Below are positions 6,967 through 16,178 of a stretch of DNA of 64,000 nt, piece after piece. Location: the NCBI RefSeq assembly GCF_000814005.1, contig NZ_JWLK01000010.1, forward strand, positions 1 to 64,000. Reading direction: 5' to 3'. The notes under the pieces are model-generated. The model did not search any database and was not told the origin of the DNA. It saw nothing but the letters and a program-made list of their open reading frames with translations. The DNA is from Ruegeria sp. ANG-S4 (GTDB lineage Bacteria > Pseudomonadota > Alphaproteobacteria > Rhodobacterales > Rhodobacteraceae). Positions within the stretch are counted from its first letter, which is position 1, and each line of letters starts with the position of its first letter. A program made the translations under genes and the position numbers.

Positions 6967-9684
6967 ATGCTGGGACTCGGAACGCTGGCCAAAAAGGTGT
7001 TCGGAACACCGAACGACCGCAAGATCAAGGCGACCCGCCCGCTGATTGAGAAAATCAACGCGCTGGAGCCCGAGTTCGAAAAAATGTCGGATGATGCTCT
7101 GAAAGAAAAGACCGAAGAGCTGCGCAAACGTGCGCTGGACGGCGAAGCCCTGGATGACCTGCTGCCCGAAGCGTTTGCCAACGTCCGTGAAGGTGCCAAA
7201 CGCGCGCTGGGCCTGCGGGCGTTTGATGTGCAGCTGATGGGCGGTGCATTTTTGCATCAGGGCAACATCTCGGAGATGAAGACCGGTGAAGGCAAGACGC
7301 TGGTCGCCACCTTCCCGGCCTATCTGAATGCCCTTACCGGCAAGGGCGTTCACGTGGTCACGGTGAACGAATACCTCGCCAAACGCGACTCGGAATGGAT
7401 GGGCAATGTATTCAGCGCTGTAGGCATGACCACAGGCGTGATCTGGTCGGGCCAGCCGGATGCCGAGAAAAAGGCCGCTTATGAGTGTGATGTCACCTAT
7501 GCGACCAACAACGAACTGGGCTTTGACTATCTGCGCGACAACATGAAGGCGGACCTGGATCAGGTCTATCAGAAGTTCCATAACTTCGCGATCGTGGACG
7601 AGGTCGACTCGATCCTGATTGATGAAGCCCGTACCCCGTTGATCATTTCGGGGCCGTCTCAGGACCGCTCGGACCTGTACACGGCGATTGATGAGTTGAT
7701 CCCCGCGTTGCAGGACGATCACTTTACGCTCGATGAAAAAGCCCGGAACGTAACCTTCACCGATGAAGGCAACGAGTTTCTGGAAGAGAAACTGATTGCC
7801 GCCGGACTCATCCCCGAGGGCCACTCTCTCTATGACCCGGAAAGCACCACTGTGGTGCACCATGTGAACCAAGGCCTGCGCGCGCACAAGCTGTTTACGC
7901 GCGACAAGGACTATATTGTCCGGGATGGAAACGTCGTTTTGATCGACGAGTTTACCGGCCGCATGATGCCGGGCCGTCGCCTGTCCGAGGGTCTGCATCA
8001 GGCTATCGAAGCCAAGGAAGGCGTTACGATTCAGCCTGAAAACGTGACGCTGGCCAGTGTGACCTTCCAAAACTACTTCCGCCTCTACGACAAGCTGAGC
8101 GGGATGACCGGAACGGCGGCGACCGAGGCGGAAGAGTTTGCGGAAATCTACGGCTTGGGCGTTGTCGAGGTTCCAACCAACAAGCCCATTGCGCGCGACG
8201 ACCGCGACGATCAGGTCTATCGCACCGCGATCGAGAAATACGGCGCGATGATTGATCAGACGAAAGAGGCCACCGAAAAAGGCCAGCCCGTTTTGCTTGG
8301 AACAACCTCGATCGAAAAATCCGAAGTGCTGAGCCAGATGCTGACCAAGGAAGGCATCGAGCACAACGTCCTGAACGCCCGCCAGCACGAGCAAGAGGCG
8401 CAGATCGTCGCGGATGCCGGGCGTCTGGGTGCAGTCACCATCGCCACCAATATGGCCGGTCGTGGAACCGACATTCAGTTGGGCGGCAATGTCGAGATGA
8501 AGGTCCTGCAGGCGATGGCCGAGAATCCCGAAGCTGATCCGGTCGAGCTGCGCGCCGCGGAAGAGGCCAAGCACGCGGAAGAAAAGCAGAAGGTGCTCGA
8601 CGCAGGTGGGCTTTACGTGATGGCCTCGGAACGGCACGAAAGCCGCCGCATCGACAACCAGCTGCGCGGACGCTCGGGCCGTCAGGGTGATCCGGGTCGG
8701 ACCGTGTTCTACCTTAGCCTCGAAGACGATCTGATGCGCATCTTCGGCTCGGAACGGTTGGACAAGGTCCTCACCACGCTGGGCATGAAGGAAGGCGAGG
8801 CGATCATTCACCCTTGGGTCAACAAGTCGCTGGAACGGGCGCAGTCCAAGGTCGAAGGCCGAAACTTTGACATTCGCAAAAACGTTCTGAAATTTGACGA
8901 CGTGATGAACGACCAGCGCAAGGTGGTTTTCAGCCAGCGGCGCGAGATCATGTCAGCCGACGACTTGTCGGAAATCGTGTCGGATATGCGCGAACAGGTG
9001 ATTGATGACCTGATCGATGAATACATGCCTCCCAAGTCTTATGCCGATCAGTGGGATACAGAAGGTCTGCACGAAGCGGTCAAGGACAAACTGAGCATTG
9101 ACGCGCCAGTTCAGGATTGGGCCGCCGAGGAAGGCGTGGACGACGAGCAGATTCGCGAACGTCTGATCAAATCCGCCGATGAAATGATGGCGCAGAAGGC
9201 CGTTGCCTTTGGTCCCGAAAACATGCGCAACATCGAAAAGCAGGTGCTGTTGCAGACCATTGACACCAAATGGCGCGAGCATCTTCTGACGCTCGAGCAT
9301 CTTCGCTCGGTCGTGGGATTCCGCGGTTATGCACAGCGTGATCCGCTGAACGAATACAAGAGCGAAAGCTTTCAACTGTTCGAAGGAATGCTGGATTCCC
9401 TGCGCGAAACCGTCAGCCAACAACTGTCTCGCGTGCGGCCTTTGACGGAAGAAGAGCAAAAGGAAATGCTGTCGCAAATGGCGGCACAGCAGGCCCAGGC
9501 ACAACAGGCCGTCGATCAGGCAACGGACCGCGCCGAAGCAATCGCCGAGGCCGAAGCATCCGGTGATCGCAGACCGGGTTTCGTCGAGGACGACCCGTCG
9601 ACATGGGGCAATCCGTCCCGCAACGATCCCTGCCCCTGTGGCTCTGGGAAGAAGTTCAAACACTGTCATGGCCGCCTGGTCTGA
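6967..9684 (+). CDS. secA: Preprotein translocase ATPase SecA
   Basis: Motor that pushes unfolded preproteins through SecYEG. 905 residues from the ATG at 6967 ([13 protein letters not shown]); sequence further upstream is not family-like. Walker A MKTGEGKT is at about 104-111 and the DEVDS box at about 211-215. Helicase motif 2 appears as [10 protein letters not shown]. The C-terminal zinc-binding SecB-interaction motif is intact: [28 protein letters not shown] hairpin (9670-9691) spans the stop codon but no T-run follows. Confidence 0.97.
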   Translation: MLGLGTLAKKVFGTPNDRKIKATRPLIEKINALEPEFEKMSDDALKEKTEELRKRALDGEALDDLLPEAFANVREGAKRALGLRAFDVQLMGGAFLHQGNISEMKTGEGKTLVATFPAYLNALTGKGVHVVTVNEYLAKRDSEWMGNVFSAVGMTTGVIWSGQPDAEKKAAYECDVTYATNNELGFDYLRDNMKADLDQVYQKFHNFAIVDEVDSILIDEARTPLIISGPSQDRSDLYTAIDELIPALQDDHFTLDEKARNVTFTDEGNEFLEEKLIAAGLIPEGHSLYDPESTTVVHHVNQGLRAHKLFTRDKDYIVRDGNVVLIDEFTGRMMPGRRLSEGLHQAIEAKEGVTIQPENVTLASVTFQNYFRLYDKLSGMTGTAATEAEEFAEIYGLGVVEVPTNKPIARDDRDDQVYRTAIEKYGAMIDQTKEATEKGQPVLLGTTSIEKSEVLSQMLTKEGIEHNVLNARQHEQEAQIVADAGRLGAVTIATNMAGRGTDIQLGGNVEMKVLQAMAENPEADPVELRAAEEAKHAEEKQKVLDAGGLYVMASERHESRRIDNQLRGRSGRQGDPGRTVFYLSLEDDLMRIFGSERLDKVLTTLGMKEGEAIIHPWVNKSLERAQSKVEGRNFDIRKNVLKFDDVMNDQRKVVFSQRREIMSADDLSEIVSDMREQVIDDLIDEYMPPKSYADQWDTEGLHEAVKDKLSIDAPVQDWAAEEGVDDEQIRERLIKSADEMMAQKAVAFGPENMRNIEKQVLLQTIDTKWREHLLTLEHLRSVVGFRGYAQRDPLNEYKSESFQLFEGMLDSLRETVSQQLSRVRPLTEEEQKEMLSQMAAQQAQAQQAVDQATDRAEAIAEAEASGDRRPGFVEDDPSTWGNPSRNDPCPCGSGKKFKHCHGRLV

Positions 9685-9772
9685 GGCGGCCAAATTCCGG
9701 TCACAATGACTCCGTTGCGCGGCCACATATAAGCCGCGATTGTTAACGAGAGTACGACTCGCTCCTTCAACC

Positions 9773-9780
9773 GAGGAGGG
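9773..9780 (+). promoter_or_regulatory. Shine-Dalgarno that decides a TTG start
   Basis: GAGGAGGG ends four bases before TTG at 9785. The longer reading frame from TTG at 9740 would run through this site, so the shorter protein is preferred. Confidence 0.55.
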
Positions 9781-9784
9781 TGAG

Positions 9785-10699
9785 TTGTTTGTTGTTAGAA
9801 ATTACGTGACCATGGGCGGCACCGTCGTGTGCGCTCTTGCGATCGGCTACTTGATGCAAAATGGGTCCGAGCGCCCTTTGTCCCCCGCCTCTGAAAAAAA
9901 TCAGGTGGCGTCAACCGGTCAGGCTTCGGTTCTGGCGGGACTTGAAGGCGTGACACTTACCTCGTCCAGTGCCTCGGGTCCGGCTGACACGGTTTCGCAA
10001 CCAGCCCAGCCTGCGCGTCTGCAGCCATCCAAGCCAGCAAGCTGCTCTCTGACCGCGCGCGCAATTCCTGCACCACAAGCCGCCGCTCGTTTGATTGTCA
10101 AAGCGCCCTGCGCTTCGCAGGAATACGTCCAGATTCTCCACAGTGGGCTTTCGTTCACGACAATGACCGACGCGATGGGCAAGCTGGATCTGACGGTTCC
10201 GGCCTTGTCGGAATACGCAATCTTCCTGATTTCACTTGAAGACGAAACGGGCACCGTGGCCACAACCCACGTTCCTGATCTGAAGAATTTCGACCGCGTC
10301 GCGATACAGTGGCAAGGCGACACCGAGTTGCAACTGCATGCGCTGGAATTTGGCGCCAGCTATGGCGAAGACGGGCATGTTTGGGCAAGCCCGGATGCGT
10401 CGGGCGCCGGATTGGTGACCCACCTCGGCGAACCAGAGGTCGAAATGGGACGCCAGGTACAGATTTACTCGGTCCCAAGCAAGGCAGGCGCCGCCACCGG
10501 CGACGTGACGCTTAGCGTCGAAGCCGAAGTTACTGAAACCAACTGCGGCAGCGACCTGAATGTGCAGGCGCTGGAAATTCGCGGGGATCGCCGCCTGCGG
10601 TCGCGTGATCTGACGGTGACAATGCCAAGCTGTGACACGTCCGAAGATTTTCTGGTGTTGAATAATCTGTTTGAAGACCTGACAATCGCCGCACGATAA
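9785..10699 (+). CDS. Membrane-anchored or secreted hypothetical protein downstream of secA
   Basis: 304 residues from TTG at 9785. I do not recognise the family. The N-terminus has one hydrophobic segment (YVTMGGTVVCALAIGYLM), an uncleaved anchor or signal peptide. Next comes a low-complexity Ser/Ala/Pro/Gln linker (about 35-90), then a mostly beta-strand region with cysteines (CSLTAR, APCASQEYVQI, ETNCGSDL, MPSCDTSEDF) that could form periplasmic disulfides. The segment from APCASQEYV to LTVPALSEYAIF looks like an immunoglobulin-like or carboxypeptidase-regulatory-like strand sandwich. The next gene begins 24 bases later, so the two are probably expressed together. Confidence 0.7.
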   Translation: MFVVRNYVTMGGTVVCALAIGYLMQNGSERPLSPASEKNQVASTGQASVLAGLEGVTLTSSSASGPADTVSQPAQPARLQPSKPASCSLTARAIPAPQAAARLIVKAPCASQEYVQILHSGLSFTTMTDAMGKLDLTVPALSEYAIFLISLEDETGTVATTHVPDLKNFDRVAIQWQGDTELQLHALEFGASYGEDGHVWASPDASGAGLVTHLGEPEVEMGRQVQIYSVPSKAGAATGDVTLSVEAEVTETNCGSDLNVQALEIRGDRRLRSRDLTVTMPSCDTSEDFLVLNNLFEDLTIAAR

Positions 10700-10723
10700 A
10701 AGCAGGCAAAACAGCGGTCCCAG

Positions 10724-12280
10724 ATGACATTTCTTCGTGCGGCACTTGCCGCGCTGATCGGCGTGGTCGCCCCACTTGGCGCAATCGCACAAGACATCAC
10801 TCTGACCTCGCACGACGGCAAGGTCGAGGTCGTCGGAACCCTACTGGGGTATGATGGCGAGTTTTACCGTCTGGATACGCAGTTTGGCGAACTGACCATA
10901 GATGGTTCAGGCGTGACGTGCGACGGGCCCGCCTGCCCGAACCTGATAGATTTTGTGGCCGAGGTTCACTTTGCCGGCTCTTCGGTAATGGCAGAAACTC
11001 TGCTGCCCGCTCTGATCCACGGATTTGCGAAACAAGAGGGCCTGATCGCCAACAAGGATGCCTCGGAAGGCGCAGAGGCTGTCTATTCCCTTTCCCGGCC
11101 GGACCGGTCTGCCCCCCTGGCGCGATTGAGGTTGAAGGGCACGGACACCGGTTCGGGCTTTGCGGATATGGTGGACGGCGCAACCGACATCGTCATGGCG
11201 CAGCGAGAAATTCGCCCCCCTGAACAAGAGGCCGCACAGGCCGCCGGTCTTGGCGATCTGGCACACCCGCGACGCTCTCGCGTTCTGGCCTTGGATGCGA
11301 TTGTGCCCGTCGTTTCGCCCGACAATCCGGTTCGGCAGATTTCACCTTCCGATCTGGTGCGCGTGTTTTCGGGGGACGTGTTGAACTGGACGGATCTGGG
11401 CGGGCCGGACGCACCCATTGCGCTGCATCTGCCGAAAGCCGGTTCGGGGCTGGATCAGGCGATCGAGGATCAGCTGCTGCAACCGGCCAGGATCACCTTG
11501 GCGGGGCAGGTTGTGCGTCATCCGCGCGGGCAGGATATGATGCAGGCGGTTTCCCGCGATCCTTTTGCCATCGGCATTGGCAGTCACGCAGGCCTGGGTT
11601 CGGCGCAAGCGCTGCCACTGGCCGGGGGGTGCGGGCACGCGCTGACTGCAACACGGCAATCCGTCAAAACCGAAGACTATCCATTGACCGCGCCCATGTT
11701 CCTTTATCTGCCGCAACACCGGTTGCCGCGAATTGCGCGGCAGTTTCTGGCCTATTCCCAAACCCCGGACGCGCAGATGGTGATCCGAGAAGCCGGGCTG
11801 GTCGATCAGGCCCCGGAAACAACCCGCATCGGGCTTCAGGGTGACCGTCTGGCCAACGCCATTTCCTCGGGGGCGGCCGAAGTGGGGATGGAGGAACTGC
11901 AGCGCATGATCGAAACCTTGCGCCCAATGTCACGGCTGTCGCTGTCTTTCCGGTTCCAAGCCGGATCGTCGCGGCCGGACGCCCAATCTCGCGCCAATAT
12001 TCTGCATCTGGCTCAAGCGCTCGAGGCCGGATCGTTCGGCGCAAAGACGCTTACTTTTGTCGGGTTCAGCGATGGCGAAGGGCCGGCATCTTCGAATGCG
12101 CGCATTGCAAGGCTGCGCGCCAAGACTGTGCGTAACGCGGTTTTGGCTGCTGTAGAAACCGCGATACCCGACAGTGTCGAACTGGCTGTGGATGGATTCG
12201 GAGAGGCCATGCCAATGGCCTGTGACGATTCCGAATGGGGCAAAAAGGTCAATCGCCGGGTCGAAGTTTGGATCAAGTAA
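10724..12280 (+). CDS. Periplasmic PstS-like substrate-binding domain fused to an OmpA/MotB peptidoglycan-binding domain
   Basis: 518 residues. A signal peptide (MTFLRAALAALIGVVAPLGAIAQ) is followed by a short domain (about 24-80), then a phosphate-binding-protein-like region (about 85-350) with FAGSSVMAETLLPALIHGF, GTDTGSGFADM and VPVVSPDNPVRQIS. Residues 405-518 form an OmpA C-terminal domain: FQAGSSRPDAQSRANI, FVGFSDGEGPASSNARIARL, and the final NRRVEVWIK. The protein would therefore sit on peptidoglycan in the periplasm. Ligand unknown; no pst transport genes are nearby, so a sensing or structural role is possible. Confidence 0.85.
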   Translation: MTFLRAALAALIGVVAPLGAIAQDITLTSHDGKVEVVGTLLGYDGEFYRLDTQFGELTIDGSGVTCDGPACPNLIDFVAEVHFAGSSVMAETLLPALIHGFAKQEGLIANKDASEGAEAVYSLSRPDRSAPLARLRLKGTDTGSGFADMVDGATDIVMAQREIRPPEQEAAQAAGLGDLAHPRRSRVLALDAIVPVVSPDNPVRQISPSDLVRVFSGDVLNWTDLGGPDAPIALHLPKAGSGLDQAIEDQLLQPARITLAGQVVRHPRGQDMMQAVSRDPFAIGIGSHAGLGSAQALPLAGGCGHALTATRQSVKTEDYPLTAPMFLYLPQHRLPRIARQFLAYSQTPDAQMVIREAGLVDQAPETTRIGLQGDRLANAISSGAAEVGMEELQRMIETLRPMSRLSLSFRFQAGSSRPDAQSRANILHLAQALEAGSFGAKTLTFVGFSDGEGPASSNARIARLRAKTVRNAVLAAVETAIPDSVELAVDGFGEAMPMACDDSEWGKKVNRRVEVWIK

Positions 12281-12306
12281 CCGACAGTCGCGATTGACCC
12301 GAGCCG

Positions 12307-13062
12307 CTATAGATACCCTTGCGCCCGAAAGCTGAGTTCCGTCGACTTTCCGATGATCAGATGATCATGCAGGGTCAGGCCCAGCGCCACGCAGGCATCC
12401 TGAATGCGTGTGGTCATTTCGATGTCCGACCGTGATGGTGTCGGATCTCCCGAAGGGTGATTGTGCACCAGTATCAGCGCCGAGGCATTCAGTTCCAACG
12501 CTCGCTTGGCAACCTCGCGAGGATAGACAGGAACGTGATCAACGGTGCCTTTGGCCTGCTCTTCATCGGCGATCAACACGTTTTTGCGGTCGAGATAGAA
12601 CACCCGGAACTGCTCTGTCTCGCCATGCGCCATGGTCGTGTGGCAATAGTCCAGCAATGCGTCCCATCCTGAAATCACATGCCGTTTGATCACGCGTGCG
12701 CGGGCCATACGGTGGGCGCAAGCCTCCAGAATCTTGAGATCTGTGATTACGGTGTCGCCGACACCCTTGATTTGCCTCAGCCTGTCCTCGGGCGCAGTCA
12801 ACACGCGGTTGAAATCACCGAACGCGTCCATAAGGGACCGCGCCAGCGGTTTGACATCTTGCCTTGGTATCGATCGGAACAAAACCAGTTCCAAAAGCTC
12901 ATAGTCCGGCAGTGCTGCCGAGCCGCCAGACATGAACCGTTCGCGCAGCCGCTTGCGGTGGTCTTTGATGTAGGAGGGTAGCCGACCCTTCGGCAACGGC
13001 TGCGCGGGGACTTCGTCGGTATCGAACAGCATAGGTGCTTCGGAAAAGGCGTCCTGAGTCAT
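12307..13062 (-). CDS. radC: RadC family protein (JAB/MPN domain)
   Basis: 251 residues. A helix-hairpin-helix part (LRQIKGVGDTVITDLKIL) precedes the MPN domain with the JAMM metal motif LVHNHPSGDPTPSRSDIEMT (H-x-H...S-x-x-D). The old link to DNA repair is doubtful for this family; the biochemical role is unsettled. It lies 35 bases after the last gene of the thiamine operon and may be read from it. It converges with the OmpA-fusion gene across 26 bases. Confidence 0.9.
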   Translation of the reverse strand: MTQDAFSEAPMLFDTDEVPAQPLPKGRLPSYIKDHRKRLRERFMSGGSAALPDYELLELVLFRSIPRQDVKPLARSLMDAFGDFNRVLTAPEDRLRQIKGVGDTVITDLKILEACAHRMARARVIKRHVISGWDALLDYCHTTMAHGETEQFRVFYLDRKNVLIADEEQAKGTVDHVPVYPREVAKRALELNASALILVHNHPSGDPTPSRSDIEMTTRIQDACVALGLTLHDHLIIGKSTELSFRAQGYL

Positions 13063-13097
13063 GGGCTCAGTTTGAGGCTGAATCGGTTTCCGATTGG

Positions 13098-13832
13098 TTA
13101 ATGCCCGTCACCCGCCATACGGGCAGTTGCCCGGCGCACAACCATGTGCAGCAAGATCGAAAATACGCCCAAAGTCAGCATTGCAGCGAACATCAGATCG
13201 GTTTTGGCCCGCCCATTGGCCAGCAGCATCAGATATCCCAGGCCTTGCGACGATCCGACCCACTCGCCAATAACCGCTCCGATAGGCGCGTAAACCGCTG
13301 CAAGCCGCATCCCCGATGCCAGAGACGGCAAGGCAGCAGGTATGCGGATATGCCATAGAACCGTGCGCTTGCTCGCCTGCATCGTCCGTGCAAGGTCCAG
13401 ATACCCCGTGGGGGTGCGCATCAATCCGTCAAAGAAGGACGACGTGATCGGGAAGTAGATGATCAGAACCGCCATCGCCACTTTGGACCACAGGCCGTAT
13501 CCCAGCCACAGCGTCAAAAGCGGAGCCAGCGCAAACACGGGCAAGGCCTGAGTAAACACCAACATTGGTTGCACCAGGACCCGCGCGGCGCGAGAGTCTG
13601 CCAATTGCAGCGCAGTGATCACGCCCAGAACGGTGCCGCAGGCAAAACCGATAACAACCTCTACACCCGTAATCCAGGTATGTTCGGCAATCAGCCAGCG
13701 GTTTTGCCACCATGTTTCGGCCACCAGGGCAGGCCCGGGCAGGATGAACTTGGGCAAGCCGGTCAACGACACGATCGCCTGCCAGACGGCAACGGCAAAC
13801 AACGTCGCGGCGATTGCTGAAAGGTACTTCAC
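13098..13832 (-). CDS. thiX: ABC transporter permease for a thiamine pyrimidine precursor
   Basis: 244 residues with about six membrane segments and the EAA-loop region DLARTMQASKRTVLWHIRIPAALPSLASGM that docks the ATPase. It belongs to the NitT/TauT-type permeases. Its place next to ThiY-like, ThiZ-like and TenA proteins under a TPP riboswitch points to import of an aminopyrimidine (HMP or formylaminopyrimidine). Start overlaps the stop of thiZ by 4 bases. Confidence 0.85.
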   Translation of the reverse strand: MKYLSAIAATLFAVAVWQAIVSLTGLPKFILPGPALVAETWWQNRWLIAEHTWITGVEVVIGFACGTVLGVITALQLADSRAARVLVQPMLVFTQALPVFALAPLLTLWLGYGLWSKVAMAVLIIYFPITSSFFDGLMRTPTGYLDLARTMQASKRTVLWHIRIPAALPSLASGMRLAAVYAPIGAVIGEWVGSSQGLGYLMLLANGRAKTDLMFAAMLTLGVFSILLHMVVRRATARMAGDGH

Positions 13833-14557
13833 GCAGCCTCCTCGCGCAGCAGTCGCAGCAACGCACCTTGCGTTTCCAGCGTCTCAAGATCATCCACGTT
13901 TCGGGGTGCGGCGGCGTGCGGCGGTTGGCACGGGGTCAGACCGTGTTGCGTCATAACGACGATTGACTGCCCCAATCGTGCGGCTTCGCCCGGATCATGG
14001 GTCACCAATAAAACGGTGCGTCCCTGCAACGCCTCCGCGGCCAGATCCTGCATATCCGCGCGGGTTCGGGCATCTAGGGCCGAAAAGGGTTCGTCCAACA
14101 GGACGATCGGCCGATCTTCCATCAAAGTACGCGCAAGGGCCACCCGTTGCCGTTGCCCGCCCGACAGTTCCGCTGGTTTCTTGTGCAGATGATCCTGCAG
14201 CCGCATCCGTTCGATCAGCCGGTCACGCCGGGCAAGGTCGGGTTTTTCCCGGCGCAACCGGGCGCCGATCGTGACATTTTGCGCAACTGTGGCCCAAGGC
14301 AGCAACAGATCGCTCTGCGCCATGTAAGCAACACGTTCCGGCACGGACAAACCATCGCTGGCGGTCACGGTTCCGGTGAACTCTGCCCCGGTTTCAAGCC
14401 CGGCTATAAGCCTTAGCACCGTGGTTTTTCCAACGCCCGACCCGCCCAGCAGACAACTCCATTGCCCCGCCGCTAGGGTCAGGGTGAGCGATGCGAACAA
14501 CGTCGCACCATCAATGGTTGCCGTACCATCAATGACGAGGTCAGGCGCGGGTGTCAT
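13829..14557 (-). CDS. thiZ: ABC transporter ATP-binding protein for a thiamine pyrimidine precursor
   Basis: 242 residues. Walker A GGSGVGKTT at about 38-46, signature LSGGQRQRVALARTL, Walker B PIVLLDEPFSALDART and switch histidine LLVTHD are intact. The energising subunit for the thiX permease. Gene ends overlap both neighbours by 4 bases, so the transporter genes are translationally coupled. Confidence 0.9.
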   Translation of the reverse strand: MTPAPDLVIDGTATIDGATLFASLTLTLAAGQWSCLLGGSGVGKTTVLRLIAGLETGAEFTGTVTASDGLSVPERVAYMAQSDLLLPWATVAQNVTIGARLRREKPDLARRDRLIERMRLQDHLHKKPAELSGGQRQRVALARTLMEDRPIVLLDEPFSALDARTRADMQDLAAEALQGRTVLLVTHDPGEAARLGQSIVVMTQHGLTPCQPPHAAAPRNVDDLETLETQGALLRLLREEAA

Positions 14558-15228
14558 GGGGTCAGGCCCATTTGCCAGAAGTTGACCTCAAGCTCCGTTG
14601 CCGTACGGAAGGTCTGACACAACCGCTCCCATCGGGGCGATGCTTGGAAATCCGCTCCAATCCGCCGTGTTAGAGCCTGATCCAGTAACTCTCCGACCGC
14701 GGCGCAGGCATCCTGATAGTCCTGCGCGGCATAGGTGTTTATCCAGTCGCGATAGGCGTCCGATGTCGCCTCGGATGCCAGACGCGCGCCGATCTCACCA
14801 TAGCCCATCACACAGGGTGCCAGCGCGGCCAACAGGTCCAGCAAATCACCGCTGTATCCGGCTTCAAGCACAAAGCGAGTGTAGGCCAGGTTCTCGGCCC
14901 GCTCGGGCGTCGCAAAAAGCTTCTCGCTTGAAATGCCCTCGGCCTCGCATATGCCGACATGTAATTGCATTTCCTCTGCCACCAACGCGTTGACCGTCCC
15001 GACAGCAATCAGCATCTCTGGGTGGGTTTCCGACTTCACAACCGCAAGCGCCCACGCCCGTGCAAAATGGATCAGGAACACGTAATCCTGCCGCAGGTAG
15101 TGCAGGAACGCCGCGCGCGGCAGCGTGCCATCCTTTATGCCTTCGACAAAGGCGTGGCGGGTATAGTCCCGCCACGGTCCCTGAGATGCATCGCGCATCA
15201 GGGCAAAGGCTCTGCCGTACGTGCTCAT
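14554..15228 (-). CDS. tenA: Aminopyrimidine aminohydrolase / thiaminase II (TenA)
   Basis: Releases 4-amino-5-hydroxymethyl-2-methylpyrimidine (HMP) from base-degraded thiamine so it can be reused. 224 residues, all-helical TenA/PqqC fold: FLHYLRQDYVFLIHFARAWA, AEEMQLHVGICE, and the catalytic-cysteine segment LAALAPCVMGYGEIG (C at about 136). YRDWINTYAAQDYQDA matches the C-terminal part. It sits between the transporter genes, supporting salvage of thiamine breakdown products. Confidence 0.92.
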   Translation of the reverse strand: MSTYGRAFALMRDASQGPWRDYTRHAFVEGIKDGTLPRAAFLHYLRQDYVFLIHFARAWALAVVKSETHPEMLIAVGTVNALVAEEMQLHVGICEAEGISSEKLFATPERAENLAYTRFVLEAGYSGDLLDLLAALAPCVMGYGEIGARLASEATSDAYRDWINTYAAQDYQDACAAVGELLDQALTRRIGADFQASPRWERLCQTFRTATELEVNFWQMGLTP

Positions 15229-16160
15229 TTCGCGGTCACGTCAATGGCAATGTCACTCACCGGTTTGATGCTATCGATCATACCGCTGTTTTTCAGAAAC
15301 GCCTCAAAATGCGAATACCGGCCTGCATCCAATGCAGCGGGGCGCAATGCGAACCGAGGCAGCGTATCGACCCAGGCGCGGGCGTTCAGTTCGTCCTGCA
15401 GTTCGGTCGATGTGGACGCGAAGATCTCCCAGCTTTTTTCGGGGTTATTGACGATGTATTGGGTCGCTTTTTCCGTTGCCGCCAGAAAACCAGTGATTTT
15501 CTCAAGGTCCATCGTTTCGGGATTGGCCACGTAGATCAGCTCGTCATAGGGCGGCACGCCCTCTTCCTCGATGTAGAAACAGGTGCCCGGAGCGCCTTCG
15601 ATGTCCATCTGGTTCAGTTCGAAATTTCGATACGCACCAATGACCGCATCAACCTGACCGGACATCAGGGAAGGCGACAGCGAGAAATTGACGTTGATCA
15701 GTTCCACTTCGTCCAGCTTGACACCGTATTTGCCCAGAACGGTGCTTAGAACAGCTTCTTCAACGCCCGCGACCGAGAAGCCGATTTTCTTGCCCTTCAG
15801 GTCTGCAGGCGATTTGATCGGACCATCTTTGAGGACCAGCAGGCAATTCAACGGCGTTGCAACCAATGTCCCCACGCGTTTCAGGGGCAAACCCTCGTGG
15901 ATTTGCAAATGCAGCTGCGGCTGGTAGGACACCGCCAGATCGGCCTGACCTGCGGCGACCAGACGTGGCGGCGCCGAGGGATCGGCGGGCGGAACGATTT
16001 CCACATCCAGCCCCTGCTCGGCAAAGTACCCGTTTTCCTGCGCCACGATAATCGGACCGTGGTCGGGGTTGATGAACCAATCCAGCAGCACGGTCATCTT
16101 GTCTTCGGCCCAGGCCGGCGCTGCGGTCAGAAGGGCGATGGCTGTCATCAGCTTTTTCAT
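15225..16160 (-). CDS. thiY: Periplasmic binding protein for thiamine pyrimidine precursor (ThiY, NMT1/THI5-like)
   Basis: 311 residues with a cleavable signal peptide (MKKLMTAIALLTAAPAWAE). The NMT1/THI5-like domain starts with MTVLLDWFINPDHGPIIVAQ and continues with NGYFAEQGLDVEIVPPADPS, the standard ThiY opening. The related Bacillus protein binds formylaminopyrimidine; the ligand here is inferred. AGGAAAGGAA precedes the ATG. It starts 18 bases after thiF. Confidence 0.9.
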   Translation of the reverse strand: MKKLMTAIALLTAAPAWAEDKMTVLLDWFINPDHGPIIVAQENGYFAEQGLDVEIVPPADPSAPPRLVAAGQADLAVSYQPQLHLQIHEGLPLKRVGTLVATPLNCLLVLKDGPIKSPADLKGKKIGFSVAGVEEAVLSTVLGKYGVKLDEVELINVNFSLSPSLMSGQVDAVIGAYRNFELNQMDIEGAPGTCFYIEEEGVPPYDELIYVANPETMDLEKITGFLAATEKATQYIVNNPEKSWEIFASTSTELQDELNARAWVDTLPRFALRPAALDAGRYSHFEAFLKNSGMIDSIKPVSDIAIDVTAK

Positions 16161-16178
16161 GTCTCGCGGTTCCTTTCC

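Noticed and set aside
6886-8811. 641-codon open frame antisense to secA
   Set aside because: It mirrors the secA codons in a GC-rich genome, has no recognisable domain and no ribosome site; SecA on the other strand is certain.
9670-9691. GGCCGCC/GGCGGCC hairpin across the secA stop as a terminator
   Set aside because: No T-run follows and the next gene is close and on the same strand.
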